Under the pieces are notes generated by a model. That model was not told the origin of the DNA. It was given only the letters and a program-made list of their open reading frames with translations, and made no database searches. The position numbers were made by a program, and so were the translations under genes. Positions 12,670 to 23,606 of a DNA stretch of 64,000 nucleotides are shown here, piece after piece. Each line of letters starts with the position of its first letter. The stretch's first letter is position 1. The stretch lies in the NCBI GenBank assembly GCA_032622095.1, contig CP136067.1, forward strand, positions 56,339,899 to 56,403,898, written 5' to 3'. The stretch comes from Siphonodentalium dalli. Taxonomy: Eukaryota; Mollusca; Scaphopoda; Gadilida; Siphonodentaliidae.

Positions 12670-13120
12670 GCCTGAATTCTTTATCAAAATGGGTGACTCG
12701 CGACAGTATTACCTTCTGTTTTAGTCGAGTCGAGGAACCAACCCATCAAAGCTCAAGTGTGATCAGATATCGATTATTGAAGTTTGTTATTTCAATTGAT
12801 TGCTGCCCAGAAACACGCCGTGAAAAGGGTGGTTTCGGTCAAAATTGCGGATGAAGATGGATAACTCTAAAACAGGTGGTAATACGGTAAAATTTCGTGA
12901 TACTTTAGTAATTATACGGCCATATTTTGTTGAACAAAATGTTTATAAATCACACGTTTTTTGGGAAATTTGATACCATAGTTGACAGTGGTCAGCATTA
13001 TTTTTTGCAGTTAATCGATTCTGATAACTAAAGCTTATTTTGAAGAAATATTGTTGTTGTTGTTGTTGTATCTTTATAATATGGGTCTTTCTGATCGGAT
13101 TGAGGACCTTTAGTTTAAAT
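12670..13120 (-). mobile_element. TTAA-type MITE family 2, copy 1 (inverted, decayed)
   Basis: The reverse complement matches 16509-16977 and 58140-58587 across ATCAAGATACAACAAC-like, AATCGATTAA and ATCGATATCTGATCA blocks. The 5' terminal repeat (AGGTCCTCAATCCGAT in reverse) is recognisable near 13115. The other end is degraded. A (TTG)n expansion at about 13052-13069 sits at the position of the CAACAACAA run of the other copies. Confidence 0.8.
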
Positions 13121-13149
13121 TAGCCAAATGCAGATACACCCGGTCATGC

Positions 13150-13335
13150 TAATAGTTAGGTTATATGGGTAGTTACACTTACTCTCAAGCAACTCATAGC
13201 GCTTAATCGGAATTAATTGCACTTAAGCGCAATTCATTTCAATTATGCGCAAATGCCATATGTGTGCTTCAGCGCGATGTGTGGTATATGCGCTTAAGCG
13301 CAATTCATTATTAAATGTGAATTTGACCTCCCATA
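13150..13335 (-). repeat. GCGCTTAAGCGC-rich repeat, right copy
   Basis: Inverse counterpart of 10139-10250. It has three clear copies of the palindromic core (CTTAAGCGCAATT type) and ends in AATGTGAATTTGACCTCCCAT. Confidence 0.65.
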
Positions 13336-13736
13336 CAGTTAATTTTTTGTCTATATATATGAACGAGTAGGGTCTGTCTGCATGTCTTCTGTCCGCTTAA
13401 ATTTGAATATATAAGCGACAATTTGCGTTAAAAACTTCCCAACCAAATTATCCAGTGTGTGAATCAATGTGGAAACAATTAATTATGGCGCGATTTGAAT
13501 ACAACAGGACAAAAATCACGTGCCTATATATTTACAAAAGTAACTTGCATCTGGTTCCACATTCAGTGATACGCTATAGATTGGAATTTTACCCGCTATA
13601 TACATGTAGGAAACACAACACTTCTACATTAATGGACAGCCAAGGTGGGATTAAGAATACAACAACTCGAAAGAACACTGGAGTTTTCCTGGTGATGTTT
13701 CTATTCTCTATATCAACCGAGAGTACCAATGTTTCG

Positions 13737-13800
13737 TATAGTATTGTATAGTATAGTATTGTATAGTATTTTATTATAAATAATTTTTATATTTTTTATT
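13737..13800. repeat. GTATAGTATT simple repeat
   Basis: Short AT-rich microsatellite-like tract of GTATAGTATT units. No gene is seen from 13340 to 14310. Confidence 0.7.
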
Positions 13801-14313
13801 TTCAATAATTTTATTTTCAAACATTCATTCGGGTGTTGTAAAATCCCATCGTCGATTGCCTCAGCGAAGCCGCAAGCCTTTGCCGCACAGTGGTTACATA
13901 TATGAAGGCAGGCATGCGATCCTATCGTCAGTAGCACCTGGAATTATAAAATAATATCGCTTAGTGGACTTGAACTTAAGCTAATATTAGTAACAGATAT
14001 AGCTGTACACCCCTCCGACTGTATGTTTTAGTCCCCTCCACATTATTGTTTTAACCATTGCTGAATATTGAAAACAATAATTTTCTAAGTCGAAAAATGT
14101 CATAACTCCAAACAAAAAGGTCTGACATATTTCATAATCATATATGTTCGCATGTTCCCATGGTACTAAATATATATATGCCAAGCCAAAAAAACAAATG
14201 ACCGCAAAACTTAGCAATAAAAACTCGGAAAATTGCATCCACGAAAGGACGAACAAGCTGCCCCCTGTATAACCCCACAAATTGTGGGCCACAACTCGTT
14301 GCGAGTGTATAAT

Positions 14314-14836
14314 CAAATATATTTACACACTAAGTGTTGTCATCACTAAATCCAGCATTCTGATTGGTCGGCGCCCACGTGGCTAGTTGCAGTTATTTCT
14401 CGGTGAATGCGTAACGCCTCATAACACCAAGCTAATAACACCATCGATACGTCATTAGGTTTGGAAAGACGAACGCGTAATGCTTTGGGCGCATTTTGAC
14501 TCGCGCAGGATTGACTTAATACATCATCGGGTTTCAACATGAAGAGAAATTGTTCCTATTAACTTTTGCCAAGGGTGCTATTGGGTATTTTGGGCTGATC
14601 TTGTCACGATACACTTTTCGATTTAAATATATTTACAAAAGCGGCTTTTTCGCTAAATGTATATAAATATAAGGATTAACTGTCATGTGGACTATTTTTA
14701 TGGAGATGTAACGGTGAGGTAAGTGGACATAACTTGTATGTAAAACCCTTCGGGTTTTACACAAGTTATGTCCACTTACCTCACCGTTACATCTCCATAA
14801 AAACAGTCCACATGACAGTTAATCCTTATATAAAGG
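14314..14836 (+). mobile_element. Hairpin element, copy 1
   Basis: About 520 bp, repeated at 51640-52118 in the same orientation with roughly 80-85 percent identity. Its 3' third is a near-perfect palindrome (about 14664-14834). The arms are some 80 nt and meet at CCCTTCGGG, so an RNA copy would form a very long hairpin capped by a C(UUCG)G tetraloop. The palindrome is preceded by about 340 bp of unique-looking sequence with GGTCGGCGCCCACGTGGC. No open frame is shared by the two copies. The transposition class is unknown: I see neither terminal inverted repeats nor a convincing Helitron end. Confidence 0.85.
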
Positions 14837-15233
14837 GTAAAAATCGGCACACCGCTGCATTTTTCTGAAAAAAAGTTGGATGTAAATCATTTTTTTTTAT
14901 GTCGGCCTTCCGAGAGTGATGACATGTCAGAGTTAGCAATATGACATACATCAAAAGTTATATGTTTACCAAACATGTACTTCGTAGTTGGATTTCAGTT
15001 ACAGGTTACAGTTCAGTTATATATATAAGTCACCGCCTCATGGATGTTATGTTGTACCAGGAGACATATACAACATTATGAACACCCAGAACCACTGTGG
15101 CCACGCAAAAGTCAAATGAAACGCCCATCATCTGCGGCAAAATTGCTTTTTCGACCATAAATTGAAGATGGCAGACCTCAGCAAAATTACGACTAAGCGG
15201 ACAGATTTTTTACAACGAATGATTAAATTTTTC

Positions 15234-15678
15234 GGGACTAACCGGACAGTATTTTCGAGGTGGGTACCTACATCAAAAGATGAAATTTGGAATTTTGAGA
15301 CAGTCCGTGAAAATACTCAAAATATGCATTTGGGGGGGGGGGGGAAACAGGCCTTTCGATCGGTGTATAGGTTGTTGCGACAGTTGTCTGCGATGCATGT
15401 GAAAAGTATGATTTTCTGGGATATTTTGGGGAAGAAATCGTCTCGCGGCGATGATTAAATGACATTTTTTCCGCGATCGAACAATGGCAACTGACTTAAA
15501 TTGATCGTCGGTGTCCGAGCATTAGCGAAGAAATATTTACTCACCTTCAGTTGGTCAGATAAGGTATCCAATCGTTTATTTTCCCAAAAAATGTCAACAA
15601 ATATTTGTCGACAGATATTTCTCCACCTCGAAATCTACGACTTCCGGTTTTGGTTCGTGTCCGTTGATCCACTGTGAT
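15234..15678 (+). repeat. Dispersed repeat with poly-G tract, copy B
   Basis: Inverse copy of 9049-9504, including the homopolymer (G run at about 15332-15344) and the ATATTTGTCGACAGATATTT palindrome-like end. The open frame across it is shared with copy A only because the DNA is shared; no known protein domain is visible. Confidence 0.85.
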
Positions 15679-16045
15679 TACTATGACTTTGGCAAGTTGT
15701 TATCACATTATATAAAGCCTGTACATGTATATCGATTAATTTTTACATTTATTGACCTACCTTACCCCTTCTTCCATATTACAGACACAATTTATAGTTG
15801 AATGAGCCATTTAACTAATCAGGAATGCAATTTCAATTTATAGCGGGAATTTATCAGGGAATGAATTAGAATACTAATACTAACGAACACATAGGACATT
15901 CAAACCAGTTGAAGACCACGGCAGTCGCAATCGGAGCTTACATAATTGTCTCCCCAGATATTATCTGGACAGGTCTGTCAGATGCTATTCTTGATCTACG
16001 GAAATTGTTCGGATGCCATTAGTGTAGATTAAATCAGCCATCATC

Positions 16046-16269
16046 ATGCTGCTGAACAGGTCAGCAACTCTATATTGTGAAAGGCTATATAGCTCAGACG
16101 ATAAGCTCTTTTGTGGTATTATTAATTTCATGCCATTCGAGGGCAGTACCCCGTTTGGTTATACGTGGGAAGATTGTTTTTCTTATATGGGTGGGCCATG
16201 CAGCCAGTATAGATATGCGTATCCAAATACTAATTGTTCTGTATTCTTAGGATCTGAATATCCTGGAAG
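16046..16269 (+). CDS. Possible exon of an unrecognised cysteine-containing protein
   Basis: An ATG-started frame that keeps five cysteines and many aromatic residues (for example YTWEDCFSYMGGPCSQYRYAYP). It runs into a perfect donor site, GAAG|GTAAGT, at 16269/16270. These traits suggest a real exon of an extracellular protein, but I recognise no family and find no partner exon. A chance frame is possible. Confidence 0.25.
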
Positions 16270-16508
16270 GTAAGTTTCAAGCAAGTATACTTTGAATTTT
16301 CTCCCTGGTTAAGTGGTCCTTCGAATTTGCTATGCTGTTGGTGTGTCCTGCTGAATTGCTGTGATGATGGTAGGACACACTGATGCTGTTAATAAAAAGT
16401 ACACCCGTTATTGTATCTAAAGTTGTCATTTTTGTGCAAGATGTAAGACAATAATTGAGACGGCTATTCCTATCGTTTTGCAAGCACCAGCGCAGCTATT
16501 GTCGATCT

Positions 16509-16977
16509 TTAAAGGTACTCAATCCGATCAGAGGGTACCCATTCATCAAGATACAACAACATGTATTCAAAATACGCTTTAGTTATCAGAATCGATTAAT
16601 TGCAACAAAATAATGCTATTTTGCGGTCAACTATGGTATCAAAGTTTCCCAAAACGTGTTATTTATCAACATTTTGTTCAACGAAATGCCGTATTGCCGT
16701 ATTATCACTTGAGTATTCACGAAATTTGGCCGTATTGCCAATCGTTTTTAGAGTTATCCACCTTCATCCGCAATTTTGTCGGAGACCGTCCGTTTGATGA
16801 CGTGTTTCTGTGGCACAAATAATTGTACATCTCGAGAAATAACCAATCTTCAAAAATCGATATCTGATCACTCTGAGCCTCGATGGGTGGGTTCCTCGAC
16901 TCGAATAAAATATGTTTTACCCCCGAAGCCAAAGAAATAGTAATTTAGGAGCCTTAATTCGGATAATGCATCTTTAA
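16509..16977 (+). mobile_element. TTAA-type MITE family 2, copy 2
   Basis: A 469-bp element that begins TTAAAGGTACTCAATCCGAT and ends ATTCGGATAATGCATCTTTAA, with TTAA at both ends. It matches the copies at 12670 (inverted) and 58140. No coding capacity. Confidence 0.88.
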
Positions 16978-19974
16978 ATAAGCATTGCATCCGTTTTATA
17001 AACGAAATAAATATCACAAGCTCCCTCCTGTTGTTAAGCCATGCTTAAAACATATTTATGACACCCAATACAAAATTACCATCAGTGATGAATTTCCGTT
17101 ACCAATTAATTACTGTTGTAGTGACTAATACAGTGGTTTTGAGATTGCGACCAGTGGACAGCGCCCAGGTGTGTACAGATGGAGTATGGAGTCACCTGCT
17201 GTAAATTCATTGTCCAGATTCTATTATGGAACTTGCGAACATCCACTAATTTCACTTACATGTTGCTAATAACGATCATAAATGACGCACCGGCTGTACA
17301 ACTGATTCAACTGAAGTTTTCCGTTAAATTTGGATTAAAAATAATAGCAATTCTTCCGAGGAGCCATTTTGTTTTTGCATTATTCCTGCTGATCGGTTTT
17401 ATGTATAACACGCATTCTAATGCGGATGTATAATACCAACAGCAGCTCTCTACCAACGTAAGCTGTCGAATGAGGTCCCGTTACCGACCTTTATTGTAAA
17501 TATATGTAGTCCTTGCCTCCGCTGTAAAGCGGTCTGTCGTCATTACATTTGCGTATTGCTTGGGGGCAACTACCACATGTGCAACGGTTCAGGAAAGCAG
17601 ATGCAGGATATCGGAGAAAGAGCAAATGCGAAACTTTGGACTAGAATAATTCCCATCCATGCAGGGAGGGTCTTGATCGTCCAAATACCCCCCCCCCCCG
17701 ATTTGGATTATTGTTCCAATGTAACTCAGAATTTTCATAACCAAATCTTATGTAATTAATCCTCCGAGTTTTGTAAGATATTTGTCTGATTTCTGATCTA
17801 TCCATATAGAGTGTCAAATTGATTGACACTGTTCGCAATTATTGAATTATTCCCATCCAAAGAAATCCATTCAAACACCGTAACTAGTCCACTATATCCC
17901 AGTATGACGTGCTCGACATCACAAACCGATTCAGATGAGTTATTCGGAGTGTATAATTGGCCAATCAAGGCGCGTGGCGTGAATACAATGCCTGGGACTA
18001 GTGTAATCACGACCTACCTTTTTACAGCCTATGGGTGGATACACACATGCATGTAATGTCTGTATGTAAAATACATGTATTTTACATGGCCACACCAATA
18101 ATTGACAAAATTAATCACCTGCGCGCGAGAGGTCAATTTCCCCAGTGAGTAGTTATAAGCCATTATCAAACAAACTGCCATCAAGAAATTTCAGGCCAGT
18201 CATAAACATGTCTTCTTTCATGGATGCCGAAATGAGTAATTCTTGTCTGATATATGTTGCTGTTTTTCACGAGTTATAATTCATTTCGAAAAGTGGATTA
18301 GAGCCGGTCGATTTTATACTTGATTTGTTTCTGTCATTTCTTGGAAACAGGGTCATCCAAAACAAAAATAAAATATGCAGAATTCTTTTATAGGATGATC
18401 CCGGCTTGTTGAGATTTCTCTGATAATTTGAGAGCGAGCTCATGTGATAACATTAATTCAATTGGGATTGCAAATATTCATTATAGCGCAAAAAAATAAT
18501 GCAGATACAGCGTTGAAATTAAAAAGAGTGACACCCCCCCCCCCCCACCCATTTATATATATTTTTTTCTCAAGCCAAAGGTTGAACAAGCTCCTAACTG
18601 TCACAAGCTTGAATTATAACATTTTCGACCATAATCCATTATTGGGGGAGGGGCTGGTTCTCGAAAGGTTCCAATAACTAAGGGAGTTAATTGAATGTAT
18701 CAGCCGGGATTATCTGGGCAAGAATTACAATATAATGTTTTACTTAAATATTCCATAGTTGTAAATTTTGCGTATACATGTATAACTGTATAACACAAGA
18801 GAGGAAAGGTGACGTAGTTGGGAACTCGTAGCCAGGCAACCCTTTCCCGAATGAAGACAAACAGCAACACCATGCATTCAAATTTAAAGCTGTATAATAT
18901 GTTCATAATTATATGAATAGCATAAATTGCTGCATATTAGATTAATCACTCGTAGAAAAACAGACACGACAGACATGACTACGATATTTATAAAGCAGGG
19001 TGTCAGGACTCAGGGTGCTGCATGCACACCCCCCGTCGAGGAAATATGCAATGGTGAATTCGGTAGCTTCTGGGATAATATAGCTCCCCGTGCATGTTGG
19101 GGGTCATAGCCCCCTGCGTTGGGGAAAATGCCATCACTGGTATGATTTAAACAGAATGTCGACCATTTGAGTTATCGCGCGAATAATTATTTTAAGCGGC
19201 CTGACGACTTCGTCCGATTCAACGGCTCTTCAGCGGTTCAGAGTTTAACTCATTGTGGTCAAACACAGTCGCAATGATTGGGTTGTCAGCGGACACATAT
19301 TACACGGTGTGTATGATCCATGTAAAACGCCAAATACACGATATTTACAGAGATTACATGCATGTGTGTATCCACCCTATAACGTATTTAGGAAGAGATA
19401 CTCCAATTTTAAGCTCCTGTGAATACGTCGTTCTCACATTATTTGTCTGATAGCTTGCATTTGCTACCAACATTGAGCGTAATGTTTGTTTTTGTTCTAT
19501 CCGACCAAATTCGCATATATGTTCCTACATTCAGTCAACATATCGGATTTCAAGTGCTATCTGATGAGAAATTCTTACCACTGAATATGTGTTAGATTGG
19601 GATTTGTCCGAGAGTTGGAATGTTTGAAGAATCAGTCGGACGATTCCAACTCATGGAGGGGTGTATAAATGTATGATGTCACAATGGGGAAATTCGTAAA
19701 AGGATGGTGCAGTTGAAAATTTTAAGTTGGATACCATTTCTACGAACCCTCTTATCACATCCCTGAACAAACCCGAGCGATTACGTGTTTTATTTGAGGC
19801 TTAAAGATCATGCTGCCACGTTAGTCTTTGTCAAATGGATTATTTCATTTAGTTATACAAGTATATGTTGGAATGGTCCATTAAATATACGGGCGGTCTT
19901 CGCGGTGGGTATAGCTTTTAAAATAATCAGATCCGCTAAAATAAACAGAAATAATATTATATAATAGACATATA
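16978..19974. other. Non-coding stretch
   Basis: No supported gene. There are C-homopolymer tracts at about 17690 and 18535. The longest ATG frame (17179-17433) is hydrophobic, has no recognisable domain and no splice context, and is not called. Confidence 0.5.
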
Positions 19975-20746
19975 CGGCTGAATTCTGGTCTCAGGTCTAG
20001 ACCACCCTAATAATCACGGTGTTCCATGTCAGGACTTGGTCTCGCGAAACCACCTGGTCTCAAGCTGGGATCGGCGGATTGTTGTACAATCAACGACAAT
20101 CAATGACAATCTGTGGACAAAAGCGTGCTGAGCGCTGCATCGAGATTGGTGTGTTGGTGTCTCCAAGCCTGAGCATGCACATGAAAGCGGCTTATATCCG
20201 TGTTGTATGGGTGTGACTAAACACAGCCCGGACCAGCCCGGACCAGCCCGGAAAAAGGTATTCTCGTCTCAGGTTCAAGTCTCGGTTTATACAAAAATCT
20301 CAGACCAGGGGGGGTACTAGGTCTCAGTTGTAGACTATTACCCCTATAACACACATAATTATCGATAATATAACATTTTGTCCAGTTCATATATAATTAT
20401 AATCTTTCTTCAACACGGCATATCAATAAAACAAAATTCCTATTTGGTTAACATAAAGAAAATGCTTCCAAAAAATACATATGTTTCTGTTACCAGAACT
20501 TGTACGTTACCACATGGTTCGAATTATGAACAGACCGACACAGGATTGAATGACAATAAGAAGGCAAACCATGGTTTACGTAAACCTGAGTTTCAAAAGG
20601 ACGAGAATAGGGACCTGTGCTGACCAATAATCCCAGCTTACTCGCCTCGAAGCTGGGTAACACATGGCGATCACCGTGGTTTCGGCCTGGTCTAGACTGT
20701 AGTTTACATGAAACCCTGGTCTAGACCAGGGACCAGAATTCGGCCG
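19975..20746. mobile_element. DNA-transposon-like element with GGTCTAGACC ends
   Basis: About 770 bp bounded by inverted ends of some 30 bp: CGGCTGAATTCTGGTCTC at 19975 and its near-inverse ending CCAGAATTCGGCCG at 20746. Both ends continue into GGTCTAGACC. Bases ATA flank each end and could be a 3-bp target duplication. Inside are three GACCAGCCCG units (about 20228-20252). No transposase is encoded, so the element is non-autonomous and its superfamily is undetermined. Confidence 0.65.
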
Positions 20747-22469
20747 ATATTGTTCTTATACCAATAATATTTATCGCGTACATTGCATGATATTGTCACG
20801 TTGCACATTTTGTTATGTAAACGAACATCAAAAAGTTACAGAACCATTTATTTATAGACAAACATTCGGAACTACCGGATCGTCCAATGAAAATGTTCCG
20901 TTGCGCTGTGGAAGGCGAATATAAAATTTCTGGTGCTATCAACAATCGCATTCAAATCACACCAAATTTGAGTTCAAAATCCAGCTAATCCTCGTTACTT
21001 TATGATTGGGAAATGATCAGATAGAAAACGTGTACATAATATAATTGTTCTTGCAAAGAGATGAATATTTTCAATCCAGTTAGAATTTTCTCCTAACCTA
21101 TATTTGGTAACACATACCAAATGAGGAATTTACTATGATAGAATTGTAAGTTTTAGACACTAATATCGCATTCATATCATCATTATGCTATACTATTAGT
21201 ATATTCTTGAGGAAATTATCATAATTTGATCAATGTTATTTCTAAATTATAACCTACAACGAAGGCGCCGGTCCCTTTAATATGGAGGGTCCTTTGTTGA
21301 ACTTACCATTTGGACATTTCCTAATGGAACTACTCGTCAATGAGTATTTAGTAAAGAAAAGATTAAGTAAGAAATTAACAACTTATTGTATCTCGGTATC
21401 TTACACTGTACATATACATGTATATATTTCGGAGCTTCCATGAACCGTAAAGAGTGTGCTATGTGGGATGAATTGTTTGGGGTTTTTAAAGACAAATGTA
21501 TATATGTAATTTTTGTTACCTCTGCAACTTATCATTTCATTCCAAATACAATACATTTGCTAAAAAGTATCGGTATGTGGTTTCCGCCAGTTGAACAATA
21601 AAGATGAATCACAATGTAAGTGAATTTTGACATCGAAAGATCCGTGACATATCTCCATAACACCCGCCTTTGTCATTATGTGACTCAGGAGATGTTATTT
21701 TTTCTGATCACGAATTTAATTCTACCTCAAACACTGCGTCAATGATATATTTAGGCTAATTCTGACATTATTCCCCCGAGTCTCTGCGATGAAATATTTC
21801 ATTAGAAGCTTCCAATGCTTATATAGTACATCCCCCACATACACCTCCATTTCACATTATTTGTAATGCCATGCCATATTTGGGATGAAATGAATAGTGT
21901 TTAACCCAAGGCTCTACTGTAAGAAGATGTATTGTGTGTGAAACAGCCTTTCTGTTGTGTAGCATTATGCATATTGTTATTCTCAGTAACAGATGCTAGC
22001 CGTAGATATACTGTTGTTCAATTTACACTTCAGAACTTTCGAGATATAGACAAGACTGTAACACCGGAGGGCAAAATTGTTACCTGGTGTGGAAACAATT
22101 GGTATACAAAGGGAACAGGTGTAACAGTTGTTAATTTGAGCTTCATTTGAAGAAACATATATGGTTTGGATACGAGCGGATTAAACTGTTTAGTGATAAT
22201 TGATTTATAATTCATCGACTGATGCTACATCGTATATGTGTATGTATGTTTGGTAATATTTCCATCGCATCTATTTGGGTGTTGATGTGGTAAATGTATC
22301 GTTGTTGTGTGTGTTTTATGAGTGGCGTTCATTGGAATGGATTTTCATGTTTAATACCTTGGAAACTTATTAACTTAATAGTAAAAGGAAAATTGGCTTG
22401 ACTTATGACTAATTATGTGTGCATTCAGATTGGACGTCTTGAATTCCAGACTCGAAGATTGTATTTAGC
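20747..22469. other. Non-coding stretch with a possible signal-peptide-like frame
   Basis: No confident gene. At 21932-22150 (+) an open frame resembles a secretory leader (FCCVALCILLFSVTDAS) followed by about 45 residues. It lacks an ATG, since the nearest ATG (21927) is out of frame. Possible acceptor TTATTCTCAG (ending 21988) and donor ACAG|GTGTAA sites exist, so it may be an exon or a relic. At about 21285-21370 there is a partial copy of MITE family 3. Confidence 0.3.
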
Positions 22470-22972
22470 TTAAAGGTACGGTTGGCCATGGCGGTGGTTA
22501 TCCTGCGAAAATATTTCCACCCGTCAAAAACCGCCACAAACAGAAAGAACATCAAAATGTAGACAGACGTTGTCCGTATACAAATAAGAAATATCGCATA
22601 AACAGTATGTTATTGTCAAATGTTTGACCATTGTTATGTAAACAAAAGCATAAAAAGTTACTTTTCTGGTGTTTGTTTATATTATGATGGTAAACAAAAA
22701 GAGCGTTCTTTGTTGGTGAATTCGTTATATGGAACTAATAAAGAGCGTTTATGCCATTTGTGTGTGATTAGCCAGTAGCACTGTGCTGTATTATGTAACA
22801 CAATCAGGCTCTTGCTTAGGTAAAATATAGTACGTCTTTATGATAACATGCTGTTTACGTGATGGTCATGGTATATATGAACGAAACTGTATGCGTTTTA
22901 ATGTTTTTTCTGTTTACGGTGATTAGAACAAATATGAATATTTTCGACAACTAAGGCCTCACGTGCCTTTAA
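22470..22972 (+). mobile_element. TTAA-type MITE family 1, copy 2
   Basis: 503 bp with TTAA at both ends, starting TTAAAGGTACGGTTGGCC and ending GGCCTCACGTGCCTTTAA. It is very close to the copy at 32405. It lies about 500 bp upstream of the first ACE coding exon. Confidence 0.92.
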
Positions 22973-23470
22973 ATGGACGGCTTATTTGGAAATAAAATAG
23001 TGTTTATATGTAATTTGGAACGAGGGATAATATAGGTCTACAAATACTCGAAATACCGTTCCACACTTTATATCATCTATAAGCGGCTTGCCGAAGTCAT
23101 AGTCATATATTCCAGCTGCTTTCTATCAGTTGCACGTGAGTGAGAGAAACGCTCTTTATCCAGTTCCAGATCATGAATATTATAACGAAAACTATCTTTA
23201 TTGTTTGAAGCATGGTTTGAAGCGGAAAATGATATGGGTACGATTTAAAAAAAAACTAGTTGCCTTTAATTAGTCTTCCGTAATAATAAAGTCCGTAGAA
23301 CGATATTTAATGGTTTTACCGATCAGGATAGGTCGAGTTGTAACATAGAATGTTAGGTGTAATATTGGACAATAAGAGAACATTTAAACTTCAGAACATG
23401 CCCACAATATATACCTAGTAATTTAATTAAATGTAATCGTTTTTTTTTTCAGATAGCGCATTCCTTGGAA

Positions 23471-23606
23471 ATGCTCGTCGTTTGTTTTCTCGTGTCTGCC
23501 CTCGCGTGCAGACTCGGGTATACATATCAATATCCGCATAAGTCCCCATCAAACACAATAGACGAACTGGACGTCATATTACGGAAATGGAAATGCAACA
23601 AAGAAG
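23471..23606 (+). CDS. ACE coding exon 1 (signal peptide)
   Basis: Residues 1-45 plus one base. The exon begins at an acceptor ending 23452; the ATG at 23471 is the first in frame. Donor GAAG|GTATGG. It carries the leader peptide and the start of the mature chain. An in-frame TTG at 23465 is not needed as a start. Confidence 0.85.

Noticed and set aside
14314-14836. Helitron as the class of the hairpin element
   Set aside because: The hairpin is far longer than the short 3' Helitron stem, and neither a 5' TC nor a 3' CTRR end in an A-T target is evident in both copies.
23465-23473. TTG at 23465 as the ACE start
   Set aside because: The ATG at 23471 is in frame two codons later and begins a normal leader peptide.
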